NCBI GenBank assembly: GCA_025201845.1
Contig: MU603947.1
Location: forward strand, 62,001-126,000
Origin: Martensiomyces pterosporus
Lineage: Eukaryota; Kickxellomycota; Kickxellomycetes; Kickxellales; Kickxellaceae
DNA: 64,000 bases
Direction of reading: 5' to 3'
Below the pieces are notes generated by a model that was not told where the DNA came from, did no database searches, and saw only the letters and a program-made list of their open reading frames with translations. The position numbers and the translations under genes are program-made. This document shows, in pieces, positions 46,622 to 55,604 of this stretch; within the stretch, counting starts at the first letter, position 1; every line of letters begins with the position of its first letter.

Positions 46622-48256
46622 ATGATAATGGCGCGGCTTTCGGCAGCATTGGCCACCAGCGCAGCCTTTGCGGTATACGCCTCAATAAGCTACGCGGTCC
46701 TCCAGCGCGTGAACTCGGCAGTCGCGCAGCCATACATGGACGAGATCTTCCACATACCCCAGGCGCAGCACTACTGCCGCGGAGAGTTTGGCGTGTGGGA
46801 CCCCAAGCTGACCACACCGCCGGGCCTGTACCTGGTCTCCATCGTGCCCCTGTATCTGCTCGGTGCTCTGGGTTTTGCCGACATTGCCACGCATTGCACC
46901 ACAGAATACCTGCGCACCACAAACTGGGCACTCGGTCTCCTATTGTTCTGGACGACGTACAGCCTGGTCAGGCGCCAAGCCCCCAACTCGCCAGCAGCTG
47001 CCACCGCCGTGGCTGCCACGGCGCTGTCGCTGTTCCCGGTGACGTTCTTCTTGCACCACATGTACTACACCGACACTGGCTCGCTGCTCTTTGTCCTCCT
47101 CGCGTACTCACTCAGCCTTGGCCAGCGCCACTGGCTTGCTGGCCTGTCGGGGTTCGCTTCGCTGTGGTTCCGCCAAACAAACGTCGTCTGGGTGGCATTC
47201 ATCGGGTTCTCTGCCGCGCTAAGGGAGATACACAGGCGCACGGGGATTGCTGGTGGCAATGAGTCGCTCGCGGATTCGGCTTTTCGGCTGTGCAAGTGGG
47301 TTTTGCATGCCGGTGGAGACGTCCTGCCGGTCGCTCTCTTGCTCACCCCGTACTTACTCGTCGCCGCACTGTTTGCTGTGTTCCTTTACGTCAACCAGGG
47401 CATCGTGCTTGGCGACAAGAGCCACCACGAGGCCGGCCTGCACATCCCGCAGCTGTTCTACTTTGCGTCTTACACTGTTGGCATATCAGCGCCAGCCATT
47501 CTGCTCACTGCCAGCCCACTCAAGTTTGCCAGACTGCTCATTCAGAGGTAAGACTTCCACCCACTGCTGCAGCGCAATGGAGCATGCCAGTGTGGGTCCT
47601 GAGGCCTGTGCGCCAGCAGCTCTCCCGACTCGCAGCCAGGCGATTGCATTGACTGGCTGGGGGGAAAGAGCCCAAAAGCATACGACCACCCGCTTGGGTC
47701 GACCAGCTCTGCACGACGCACTAACCCCAAACACATGTTTCTCATGCCGTTTTGCTCAAATCTCTTTTCTACGAAAGCGCTTAGGCCAAGCAGACTGGCT
47801 TTCGGGCTGCTCCTGTGCATCGCCATGGGGATCGGCGTCAAAAAGTGCACGGTGGAGCATCCGTTTTTGCTCAGCGACAACCGCCACTACCCCTTCTATC
47901 TCTGGAAGAACCTGTTCCGCCGCCACTGGCTGGCAAGATACGCTGCGACGCCCCTCTACCTCTACGCCTTCTGGGCCATCCGCCGCTGCCTCAGCCAGCG
48001 CACACCAGCGCTATGGCGCCTGGCTCTGTGTGTGTGCACCGCGGCTGTCCTGGTCCCCTCGCCGCTGCTCGAGTTCCGCTACTTTACGATGCCGTATATC
48101 TTTGTTCGCCTCAACGCCCGCAGCCTGCCGACACGGGTGGTCGCTGCAGAGATGGCATGGTTTGCTGTCATCAACGCAGCGACCATCTGGGTGTTCCTGA
48201 ACAAGCCGTTTACTTGGGACTCGGAGCCAGGGCAGCTCCAGCGATTCATGTGGTAG
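46622..48256 (+). CDS. ALG10: ALG10 alpha-1,2-glucosyltransferase (two exons)
   Basis: Exon 1 is 46622-47547 and exon 2 is 47785-48256, with a 237-base intron (GTAAGA ... CTTAG, phase 2); joined, 465 residues. The enzyme adds the third and last glucose to the lipid-linked oligosaccharide in the ER, using dolichyl-phosphoglucose. The signature QPYMDEIFHIPQAQHYC is intact, followed by WDPKLTTPPGLY, and there are about eleven hydrophobic segments. Exon 2 restores LLSDNRHYPFYLWK, the other strong family block, so the splice is well supported. Human ALG10 has 473 residues. Met at 46628 is an alternative start. It converges with APC2. Confidence 0.95.
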
Positions 48257-48330
48257 CGAGTTCAAATATCTGCAATTCAAATAAAGCACTGGTAGCAAGG
48301 ACAAGCTGGGCTAGCCAGTCGTGGGTATCT

Positions 48331-50700
48331 TCATTTCAGCTTGTACATGCCGCCCGCCATCTCCAGCCGGTCTTCGCGGACCATCAGAGCTAGAAACGCC
48401 TTGAGCTCGTCTGCCTCGATGTTCTCGCCGGCAAGGAACATGCCCAGCATGCTGTGGATGCGGTCCAGGGGCAGCGGGCCAAAGTTGGTCAGCATTCCCA
48501 CGACATAGTTGAAGTGCATGCGGAGCGCCTCAGTGCGTGCATCAGTCGCTCCCGGCCTCCCACTGCCGCCGCCATCGTCCTCTTCATCCTCATCGGCGCC
48601 ATCCTCAGCCTCGACATCTCCCTTGCCTGCTGCAGCGCGGTTCGAGGCGGATCCATCGCCAGCTGCGCTGGTGCTTGACTCTGACTCTACAACCTCAAAC
48701 ACATGCGAGCTCCTTTCACGGATCACGCCGCGGGCTTGCCAGAACCTTGCACGTGAGAGTGCATGCTCCTCCGTGCACTCCAGCGCCTGTGCGAGCTCCG
48801 CCAGAGTTTGCACCGGGGTAGCCTGGAACGTGTACAGTGCGGCGGCCTGCATGGGCTTGACCGAAGCCTCGATAGTGCGGTCCTCAAGCTCGATCCTCAC
48901 GCTGACAGAGCCCAGCGAGTCCCTCCACTCGAGCTTGCGCGACGGCTTCAGCGATTCATACACGCCGCCGTACTGATCACGCAGTGCGGCCATCTCCCGA
49001 GGCATAGCAAATGACTCCTTCGCCTGGCTCGCCCAAAACTGCCTCGAGACGATAGTTGTATGCAGCGGCATCTCCCACCCGTTCCTCCTGGCAGCCTCCG
49101 CCACATGCTGGTCGGTGCGCTTGGACTCTGCCAGGTCCTTCAGCATGACCTCGCACCTTTCCAGTGCATGGCTGCCAAACCTCAACTTCATCATCTCCAC
49201 CTGCCGGATCTCACGCTCTGTGTTGTAGTCCATGCAGCTGAGTAGCCGCTGCTCCAGGTGCTTTTCAAACTCTTGCACAAACACATCCTTGGAATCGTAG
49301 ATGCTCACAAGCAAGCTCAGAACGTCGGCATCACGGCGCTGCGCGGTCTTGTACACGCCAACTGCCTCGATCGGCAGCGGTTCCCAGTCCTTGTCCAGGT
49401 AATCCTCGTCAAAGTTGGCTCCGCCGGGGCCGTCGTCTGCGATCAGCCCCTGGCCGCTAGCCAAGTCCTCGAACAGCTCGCTTTCCTCAGCCACCATGTC
49501 CTGCACAATCGACGGTACCGTGTCTTCGCGCGAACGCAAGTACGCGCGGATCGGCCGAGCCACGATTTCCAGCACGGTGTTGGTGGGGTCCAGCAGCCGT
49601 AGGCACCGGATGGCCGAGATGTACTGCGCCAGGATGTCGCTGGTGGTGGCCCCGGGGTGGAGCAGCCGCCTTTGAATGGCGCTGCGCAGTGATTCGGCCA
49701 CGTCTTGCATATTCCCAAGCCTCACTACGCACCTCCTCAGATCGTTTATGGCCATATTGGAGTCCGGGTAGTCGATGATAATGCCAAACAGCTCTGATAC
49801 ACGCATGTCCGAGAACTGCACATACAGCTGCGATTCGGCGTAGTCCTGTATTGATGACTGCAGGCTATCCCGATCCTGCGGCTCTGAGAGCAGGCCATCG
49901 AGCATTGCCGCTACTCCTGAGATGTCTCGAAGCAGCGAGTCCAGATGTGGCTCTTCCCATTGGGAGGCCGCTTCTTGTACGCCCTGCTTCACCACACGGC
50001 TGACTGCCCTCTGGACGCTGAGGCACGTATAGTCCAAAACGTGCATTTTGGCAAGCAGCCGGCACCCCAGGGCGAGGCTGTTTATGAAACGGCATGCATC
50101 CTCAGGCGAGGCTTGCATTCTCTTGCAGAACTCGCGCTGCCTGGCCATGTCCGAATCGCTCCAACCCCCGTCTCTGCCCCGATCGCCTTCCCCGGCAATA
50201 CATGTGCTTAAAAGCAAGTGGTATTTTTGGAGCCGTGGCTGAGTGTCTCTCTCAATCCCCTGCTCGATTCTGTGAGCAAACGCAGCGTCACGACAGCTCT
50301 TTCTAAACAGCCTCAACACAGTCGACAGCGACAGGTACAGCCACTCTTCAAGCCACGCAGACACCCGCTCGTCAAGCACCTCGTACATCAGCGAATTCCA
50401 CCCTTGCTCATGCGCAAACGTGTATGTAGAGGCCTCCGCCAAGTCGCAGCCCTGCATGAACTCAGAGTGCTTGCTGTCAAAGTCGCAGAGCAGCTGCAGG
50501 AATGCCTCAAAGCTATCGCCGTTGATGTGGAGCTGTACAAGGCTTCGCAGTGAGCGCCGATGGCTGGAAATCAAATCGTCAATGTGCGTCTTTCTGACAT
50601 GCTGTGCGTTCGGGCTGTGCTTGCTCCTCGATTTGATCTGGGAGACTAGTCGCCCGATTTCTTCGCTGGATAACGCTGCGCAGCCATTATACGTCTCCAT
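48331..50700 (-). CDS. APC2: Anaphase-promoting complex subunit 2 (cullin)
   Basis: From the Met at 50700 (METYNGCAAL) the protein has 789 residues, near human APC2 (822). The N-terminal part is helical cullin repeat. The cullin homology block is clear: DADVLSLLVSIYDSKDVFVQEFEKHL, then REIRQVEMMKLRFGSHALERCEVMLKDLAESKRTD, at about 430-510. A winged-helix domain closes the C-terminus (MVREDRLEMAGGMYKLK). APC2 pairs with APC11 to form the ubiquitin-transfer core that destroys securin and cyclin B. The open frame runs upstream to 51108 with a hydrophobic stretch not expected in a cullin, so I start at 50700. An acidic insert (EDGADEDEEDDGGG) precedes the winged helix. Confidence 0.9.
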   Translation of the reverse strand: METYNGCAALSSEEIGRLVSQIKSRSKHSPNAQHVRKTHIDDLISSHRRSLRSLVQLHINGDSFEAFLQLLCDFDSKHSEFMQGCDLAEASTYTFAHEQGWNSLMYEVLDERVSAWLEEWLYLSLSTVLRLFRKSCRDAAFAHRIEQGIERDTQPRLQKYHLLLSTCIAGEGDRGRDGGWSDSDMARQREFCKRMQASPEDACRFINSLALGCRLLAKMHVLDYTCLSVQRAVSRVVKQGVQEAASQWEEPHLDSLLRDISGVAAMLDGLLSEPQDRDSLQSSIQDYAESQLYVQFSDMRVSELFGIIIDYPDSNMAINDLRRCVVRLGNMQDVAESLRSAIQRRLLHPGATTSDILAQYISAIRCLRLLDPTNTVLEIVARPIRAYLRSREDTVPSIVQDMVAEESELFEDLASGQGLIADDGPGGANFDEDYLDKDWEPLPIEAVGVYKTAQRRDADVLSLLVSIYDSKDVFVQEFEKHLEQRLLSCMDYNTEREIRQVEMMKLRFGSHALERCEVMLKDLAESKRTDQHVAEAARRNGWEMPLHTTIVSRQFWASQAKESFAMPREMAALRDQYGGVYESLKPSRKLEWRDSLGSVSVRIELEDRTIEASVKPMQAAALYTFQATPVQTLAELAQALECTEEHALSRARFWQARGVIRERSSHVFEVVESESSTSAAGDGSASNRAAAGKGDVEAEDGADEDEEDDGGGSGRPGATDARTEALRMHFNYVVGMLTNFGPLPLDRIHSMLGMFLAGENIEADELKAFLALMVREDRLEMAGGMYKLK

Positions 50701-51141
50701 GGCGGCTGAGCTGTGTGTTGTGTCTGCGGAGATATATGCTACGCCCAGCAGAAGAACAGAAAAGCAGAACAGCACGAGCAGCGGGTGCGCCTGAATGGCA
50801 TCCCCTGTCATTGATAGCTCTGTGATCAAGGCCCATGGTTTTGTGGGCCGGAACACGTGTGTGCTGCCGCAGATCATGGACCCAGAGCTATTTGGCGCTC
50901 CCATGTGCCTCCCATGCATGCCGTGCCGGCAGGTGCTATGCAAAAAATGGGTGTACAGGGCTGCTGGTGGATCCGAGTCCCCTGTTCTCGTTAGGATCGT
51001 TGGTGGAGCCATGCGTGCTTTTTTTTTTCGTTGCCCATATGTTTGCAACGGAAACAGCCTGCCAAAGACGATCCTTGGCTCAAAGAGCTGGGAGCACAGC
51101 AAGCTCACACACCTCCCCTCCGCTTCAGTCTGTCTCTCAGT
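50701..51141. promoter_or_regulatory. Divergent promoter between APC2 and the second ABHD11-like gene
   Basis: The 441-base region has a run of ten T at 51019-51028. The minus-strand frame through it is open, but I read that as chance. No forkhead-type GTAAACA site was seen here. Confidence 0.35.
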
Positions 51142-52119
51142 ATGACCCTTAGTAGCCTGGCGATGTCGACAATGTGCGCAAGATCTCGCTCAATGTATGG
51201 AATGGCCAGAGCAGCAGGAGCTACTGGATCGCACTTCCAGCGGCGGGCCATGTCGGCTTTGCCATTGGCATACAAGCTATACAGACCAGGCGAAGCAAAA
51301 GCAGCCTATCGCACACCACAAAGCGAGCCAGTAGCGCCAGCCTCCAAGCCAGTACTGCTTTGCCTGCATGGATTCCTTGGATCCAAGCGACAATGGATGA
51401 GCATGGGTCCGCGGCTGGCTGACGCACTAGACCACGATGTCTACGCGCTGGATCTGCGGAACCACGGAGAGAGCCCGCACATGTTCCCACACCGGTACTC
51501 CGATATGGCCAGAGACATCGAGGCGTTTGTCGGCGCCCTAGGCATCGATCGTGTCTCGCTCATGGGCCATTCGATGGGCGGCAAGGTTGCCATGACGCTT
51601 GCGCTGACAAACCCGCAGCTTGTAGACAAGCTGGTTGTCGAGGACAATGTGCCGTGTCGCGTGCGTCTCCTGCACGACTACAGCTACTACATCGAGGGGA
51701 TGAAAAGGATAGCCGACCAGCGTGTCTCGTCGCGCAAAGAGGGCGATGCCATTTTGCAAGAGTATGTGCACGACCCTGGAATGCGCCGCTTTGTGCTCTC
51801 GAATCTAACCAAAAAAGAGAGCGAGGGAGGCGCCTACTACAGCTGGAGTATCTCCCTGGACAACCTGAATGAAGGGTACCGGTTCATGGGCGGATGGTCC
51901 ATCCCGCCAAGCGACAGCGGCGCTGATCGGGTGTTTGGCAAGCCAGCGCTGTTTGTGTGCAGCAAGCGGTCCTCATACTGGACCCCCGCACGACAGCCCG
52001 AAATTGACAGGCAGTTCCCGCAGAATGAGGTTGTGCTACTCGACGCCGGCCACAACGTGGCCTGGGAGCAGCCAGACGAGTTCCTCAGCGCGGCTGCAGG
52101 GTACTTTATGCGCGGATAG
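51142..52119 (+). CDS. Second ABHD11/Eat1-like alpha/beta hydrolase
   Basis: The 325-residue protein has a presequence-like N-terminus (ARSRSMYGMARAAGATGSHFQRR) and the same core as the hydrolase at 39837-40766: CLHGFLGSKRQWMSM, LDLRNHGESPH, nucleophile S144 in GHSMGGKV, and DAGHNVAWEQP carrying the histidine. It belongs to the Imo32/Eat1/ABHD11 group. Compared with its window paralogue it has a different lid (YYIEGMKRIADQRVSSRKEGD) and lacks the WVHAE context at the histidine, so substrates may differ. Starts at 51142, 51163 and 51172 are all possible; I give the longest. It runs in tandem with Cym1, 206 bases downstream. Confidence 0.8.
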   Translation: MTLSSLAMSTMCARSRSMYGMARAAGATGSHFQRRAMSALPLAYKLYRPGEAKAAYRTPQSEPVAPASKPVLLCLHGFLGSKRQWMSMGPRLADALDHDVYALDLRNHGESPHMFPHRYSDMARDIEAFVGALGIDRVSLMGHSMGGKVAMTLALTNPQLVDKLVVEDNVPCRVRLLHDYSYYIEGMKRIADQRVSSRKEGDAILQEYVHDPGMRRFVLSNLTKKESEGGAYYSWSISLDNLNEGYRFMGGWSIPPSDSGADRVFGKPALFVCSKRSSYWTPARQPEIDRQFPQNEVVLLDAGHNVAWEQPDEFLSAAAGYFMRG

Positions 52120-52189
52120 TGGCTCGGCGAGTCGTGTTCGCTTCGATATTTCGTAATCAGCCATTCCGGCCTCGCTTTTCGCTGACGGG

Positions 52190-52196
52190 TATATAG
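52190..52196 (+). promoter_or_regulatory. TATA box of the Cym1 gene
   Basis: TATATAG lies 130 bases before the Cym1 start codon in the short gap after the hydrolase gene. Confidence 0.45.
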
Positions 52197-52325
52197 CACA
52201 GCACCCGCGCCTTCTTCGGCAGTGCTCTTTGGCTCGTACACGCTATTATTTTGCTTTGTTTCCCCTGAATCTTGCTATTCAGCAGCCACTCTCACTGGCA
52301 CATTCGCAGTAAAGAACATACCAAA

Positions 52326-55300
52326 ATGCTTGCCGCTGCCAAGGGAGCCGGCATTTTGAGAACAGCAGGCAAGGCCATTCGCCCACCGCTCAGCAGAGCG
52401 GCTGGCAAGTCGTATAGAAGCCTGCTCCCAGCAGCTTTGTCATCGAACGCAAGGCGACTGCCGCTCTGCCGCTCTCTTTCGTCGGCAGCTCAGCCAGGGC
52501 AGCAGCAGGGTGCTAAGGCAACTGTGGCTTCGGGTGGGTCGAGCGCCAGCAGTCTGGTGCCTGGCCAGGAGGTCCACGGCTTTGTTGTTGAGGATGTTCA
52601 AGGCGTATCTGAGCTCAAGCTCAAGGCAATCCGCATGCGGCACCAGAAAACAGGCGCCGAGTGGCTCCACATAGACCGCGACGACTCGAACAACGTATTC
52701 AGCGTCGGCTTCAACACCTCGGTCAGCGACAGCACGGGCGTACCGCATATTCTCGAGCACACCACGCTGTGCGGGTCCGAAAGGTATCCTGTGCGTGACC
52801 CGTTCTTCAAGATGCTCAACCGCTCGATGTCGACGTTTATGAACGCCTGGACGGCCCATGACTACACGCAGTACCCGTTCTCCACGCAGAATGCAAAGGA
52901 CTACGAGAACCTGCAGAACGTCTACCTTGACGCCGTCTTCCGCCCAAGCCTGCGTGAGATCGACTTCCGCCAGGAGGGGTGGCGCTTGGAGCGCACTGAC
53001 CCCTCAGACCCCACATCCAGCTGGCAGATGAAGGGCGTTGTGTTTAACGAGATGAAGGGCGCATTCTCTGATGCAGGAAGTCTGTTTGCTACCCGTGCGG
53101 AGCAGCAGATGTTCCCTGGCACGACTTACCAGTACGTCAGCGGCGGCGATCCTGCGTTTATTCCTGACCTGACGCACGAGCAGCTTGTGGACTTCCACCG
53201 TACGCGGTACCACCCAAGCAACGCGCGCATTTACTCTTACGGAAACTTCCCGCTGGCTCCTCAGCTTGAGCGCGTGGGCAAGATCATCGACACTTACGAG
53301 CGCACGCAGCCAGTTGCCGTGCCCATGGACGTGGCGCCCTTTGGCGAGAAGCAGGTCACAGAGTTTGGCCCCATTGAGAGCGTCGGATCGCTTGACAAGC
53401 AGACCAAGTTCTCGATCTCGTACCTCGCCAACGACCTGCGCAACGTCTACGAGACCTTCTCGCTGAGCGTCTTCTCGAGCCTGCTGCTGAATGGCACTTC
53501 GGCGCCCATGCACAAGGCGCTGATTGACTCGCAGATCGGCTCTGACTACAGCGCAAACACCGGGTACAGCCCCTACACGCGCCAGACGTCGCTCTCGGTG
53601 GGGCTGCAGGGCATTGCAGACAAAGACATTCCTCTGGTCGAGCAGCGCATCGGCGAGACTTTTGCCAAGGTGCAAGCCGAGGGATTCGAAAGGAAGCGCA
53701 TAGATGCTGCGCTGGCCAGCATCGAGCTTGCCTACAAGCACAAGACAGCGAGCTTTGGCCTGAATCTGATGAAATCCATCTCCACCGGCTGGTTCCATGG
53801 CGTCAACCCAGTCGAATACCTGAAGGTCAGCGAGAACGTCGCCCGCCTGCGCGGCGACATTGACGGCGGCAAGTTCTTTGAGGGCATCGTCGATCGCTAC
53901 TTTGCCAACAGCAACCACAAGCTCAAGTACATCATGCTGGCAGACGCCAAGCACAACCAGCAGCTTGAGCAGAGCGAGCACCAGCTGATCCAGGACAAGC
54001 TGGCCACGCTGACAAGCGCCAATCTGGCAGTCATCGATAAGAAGAATGCCGAGCTGGCCGAGGAGCAGATGAAGAAGGAGGACCTGAGCTCGCTCCCCAC
54101 CCTCACAATCAGCGACGTTGACCCCAAGGCTAGCCGCTATGCGCTGGACATGGGTGTTGCTGGCGAGTGCGTTCCTGTTCAGTGGCGCACCGCCTCGACA
54201 AACGGCATCAGCTACTTCCGAGTGATCAACGATGTCCGCGACAAGTACCCTGAGCTGCGGGCTTATCTCCCGCTGTTTGCCGAGTGCCTGACGTACCTTG
54301 GGACCAAGTCGCGCGACATGTCTGCCATTGAAACCGACATCAGGCTGCACACAGGCGGCGTCTCTTTCTCGCCCTTCGTCAGCACCGACCTCGCCAACCT
54401 GGGCCACATCGAGGCCGGCATTTCGTTTGGCTCGCATTGCCTTGACCAGCACATCGAGCCCATGTACAGTTTGGTTTTGGAGCTTGTGCGCGAGACCAAC
54501 TTTGACAACACCGATCGCCTGCGCGCGCTGCTCAATGCGCTGGCCACCAACATGTTCAACGATGTGGCTAGCTCTGGCCATGCGTTTGCTCGCCGCCTGG
54601 CTGCCTCGACCTTGACGCCCGAGATGCAGGCCCTCGAGTCGCTCAATGGCATCTCGCAGGTCAAGTTCGTCAGCGACCTTGCTCGCCTGCCCGACCTGTC
54701 GCCTGTTGTGGAGAAGCTCAAGCAAGTGCAGAGCGTGGTCTTCAACAAGCTCACCATGCGCACTGCCATCACCACCAACCAGGGCAGCGTTGATGACAAC
54801 CAGGCGGCTCTTGAGCGCTTCATCGGCTCCTACCCTCAGCAGCAGCAAAAGCTGGCCGAGGACCGCGCAAAAAGCGGCGCATCGCGTGGCGAGTCTGGCG
54901 TAAGCAAGTTTGTGCCGTCCAGCGGCCGTTTCTTCTGCCCGCTGCCCTTCGCCACCAACTATGCTGGAAAGGCAATCCGCACCGTTCCCTACAACCACCC
55001 CGACAGCGTCAAGCTCCAGGTCCTGGCCAAGTTCCTGACGCCCAACTACCTCCACCGCGAGATCCGCGAGCGCAACGGCGCCTACGGCGGCGGCTCTGCC
55101 TACTCGGCTCTGCAGGGCGTGTTTGGGTTCTACTCGTACCGCGACCCCTCGCCGATGGAGACCATCGATACGTTTGCCCGGTCGATCAAGTGGGTCACGG
55201 AGGAGCATGAGATCTCGGACCGCGAGATGACTGAGGCCAAGCTCTCGGTCTTTGGCGACCTGGATGCGCCCATTTCGGTGTCCGAGGAGGGCATGACGTA

Positions 55301-55493
55301 CTTCACCACGGGCATTACGGACGACATGCGGCAGGAGAGGAGGGACCAGTTCTTCAGCGTCACGGCGAATGACCTCAAGGACGTCGCTGCCAAGTACCTG
55401 GTGCCAAGCGGCGGCCAGCTCGCGTCGCTGGCTGTTATCGGCGAGGAAACACTGCCTATTCCCGAGGAATGGGACCACCTGAAGCTTCAGTGA
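52326..55493 (+). CDS. CYM1: Cym1/PreP mitochondrial presequence protease
   Basis: The 1055-residue protein starts with a mitochondrial presequence (MLAAAKGAGILRTAGKAIRP) and is an M16C metalloprotease. The inverted zinc motif HxxEH is at 141-145 (HILEHTTLCGSERY), and the distal glutamate block follows (VFNEMKGAFSD). The C-terminal M16 half carries the Arg/Tyr substrate block (EIRERNGAYGGGSAY). PreP/Cym1 degrades cleaved presequences and other peptides in the matrix. Yeast Cym1 has 989 residues. Start at 52326 begins the presequence; the upstream frame is leader. It converges with the 822-residue unknown. Confidence 0.95.
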   Translation: MLAAAKGAGILRTAGKAIRPPLSRAAGKSYRSLLPAALSSNARRLPLCRSLSSAAQPGQQQGAKATVASGGSSASSLVPGQEVHGFVVEDVQGVSELKLKAIRMRHQKTGAEWLHIDRDDSNNVFSVGFNTSVSDSTGVPHILEHTTLCGSERYPVRDPFFKMLNRSMSTFMNAWTAHDYTQYPFSTQNAKDYENLQNVYLDAVFRPSLREIDFRQEGWRLERTDPSDPTSSWQMKGVVFNEMKGAFSDAGSLFATRAEQQMFPGTTYQYVSGGDPAFIPDLTHEQLVDFHRTRYHPSNARIYSYGNFPLAPQLERVGKIIDTYERTQPVAVPMDVAPFGEKQVTEFGPIESVGSLDKQTKFSISYLANDLRNVYETFSLSVFSSLLLNGTSAPMHKALIDSQIGSDYSANTGYSPYTRQTSLSVGLQGIADKDIPLVEQRIGETFAKVQAEGFERKRIDAALASIELAYKHKTASFGLNLMKSISTGWFHGVNPVEYLKVSENVARLRGDIDGGKFFEGIVDRYFANSNHKLKYIMLADAKHNQQLEQSEHQLIQDKLATLTSANLAVIDKKNAELAEEQMKKEDLSSLPTLTISDVDPKASRYALDMGVAGECVPVQWRTASTNGISYFRVINDVRDKYPELRAYLPLFAECLTYLGTKSRDMSAIETDIRLHTGGVSFSPFVSTDLANLGHIEAGISFGSHCLDQHIEPMYSLVLELVRETNFDNTDRLRALLNALATNMFNDVASSGHAFARRLAASTLTPEMQALESLNGISQVKFVSDLARLPDLSPVVEKLKQVQSVVFNKLTMRTAITTNQGSVDDNQAALERFIGSYPQQQQKLAEDRAKSGASRGESGVSKFVPSSGRFFCPLPFATNYAGKAIRTVPYNHPDSVKLQVLAKFLTPNYLHREIRERNGAYGGGSAYSALQGVFGFYSYRDPSPMETIDTFARSIKWVTEEHEISDREMTEAKLSVFGDLDAPISVSEEGMTYFTTGITDDMRQERRDQFFSVTANDLKDVAAKYLVPSGGQLASLAVIGEETLPIPEEWDHLKLQ

Positions 55494-55604
55494 GCGTCGG
55501 GCTAGAGACGTTTCCCCCTTTCCACTTCATCCAACAAAACACTACACACCACCACATCTGCGGACAAGCTGGGGTTATTAAGGCGCACTTTCTTTCTTTC
55601 TTTT

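Noticed and set aside
50701..51108. N-terminal extension of APC2 with a hydrophobic segment
   Set aside because: A membrane segment is not expected in a cullin; the Met at 50700 gives a normal length.
53004..55478. 824-codon open frame antisense to Cym1
   Set aside because: Leu/Val/Arg-rich shadow of a GC3-biased gene; no domain.
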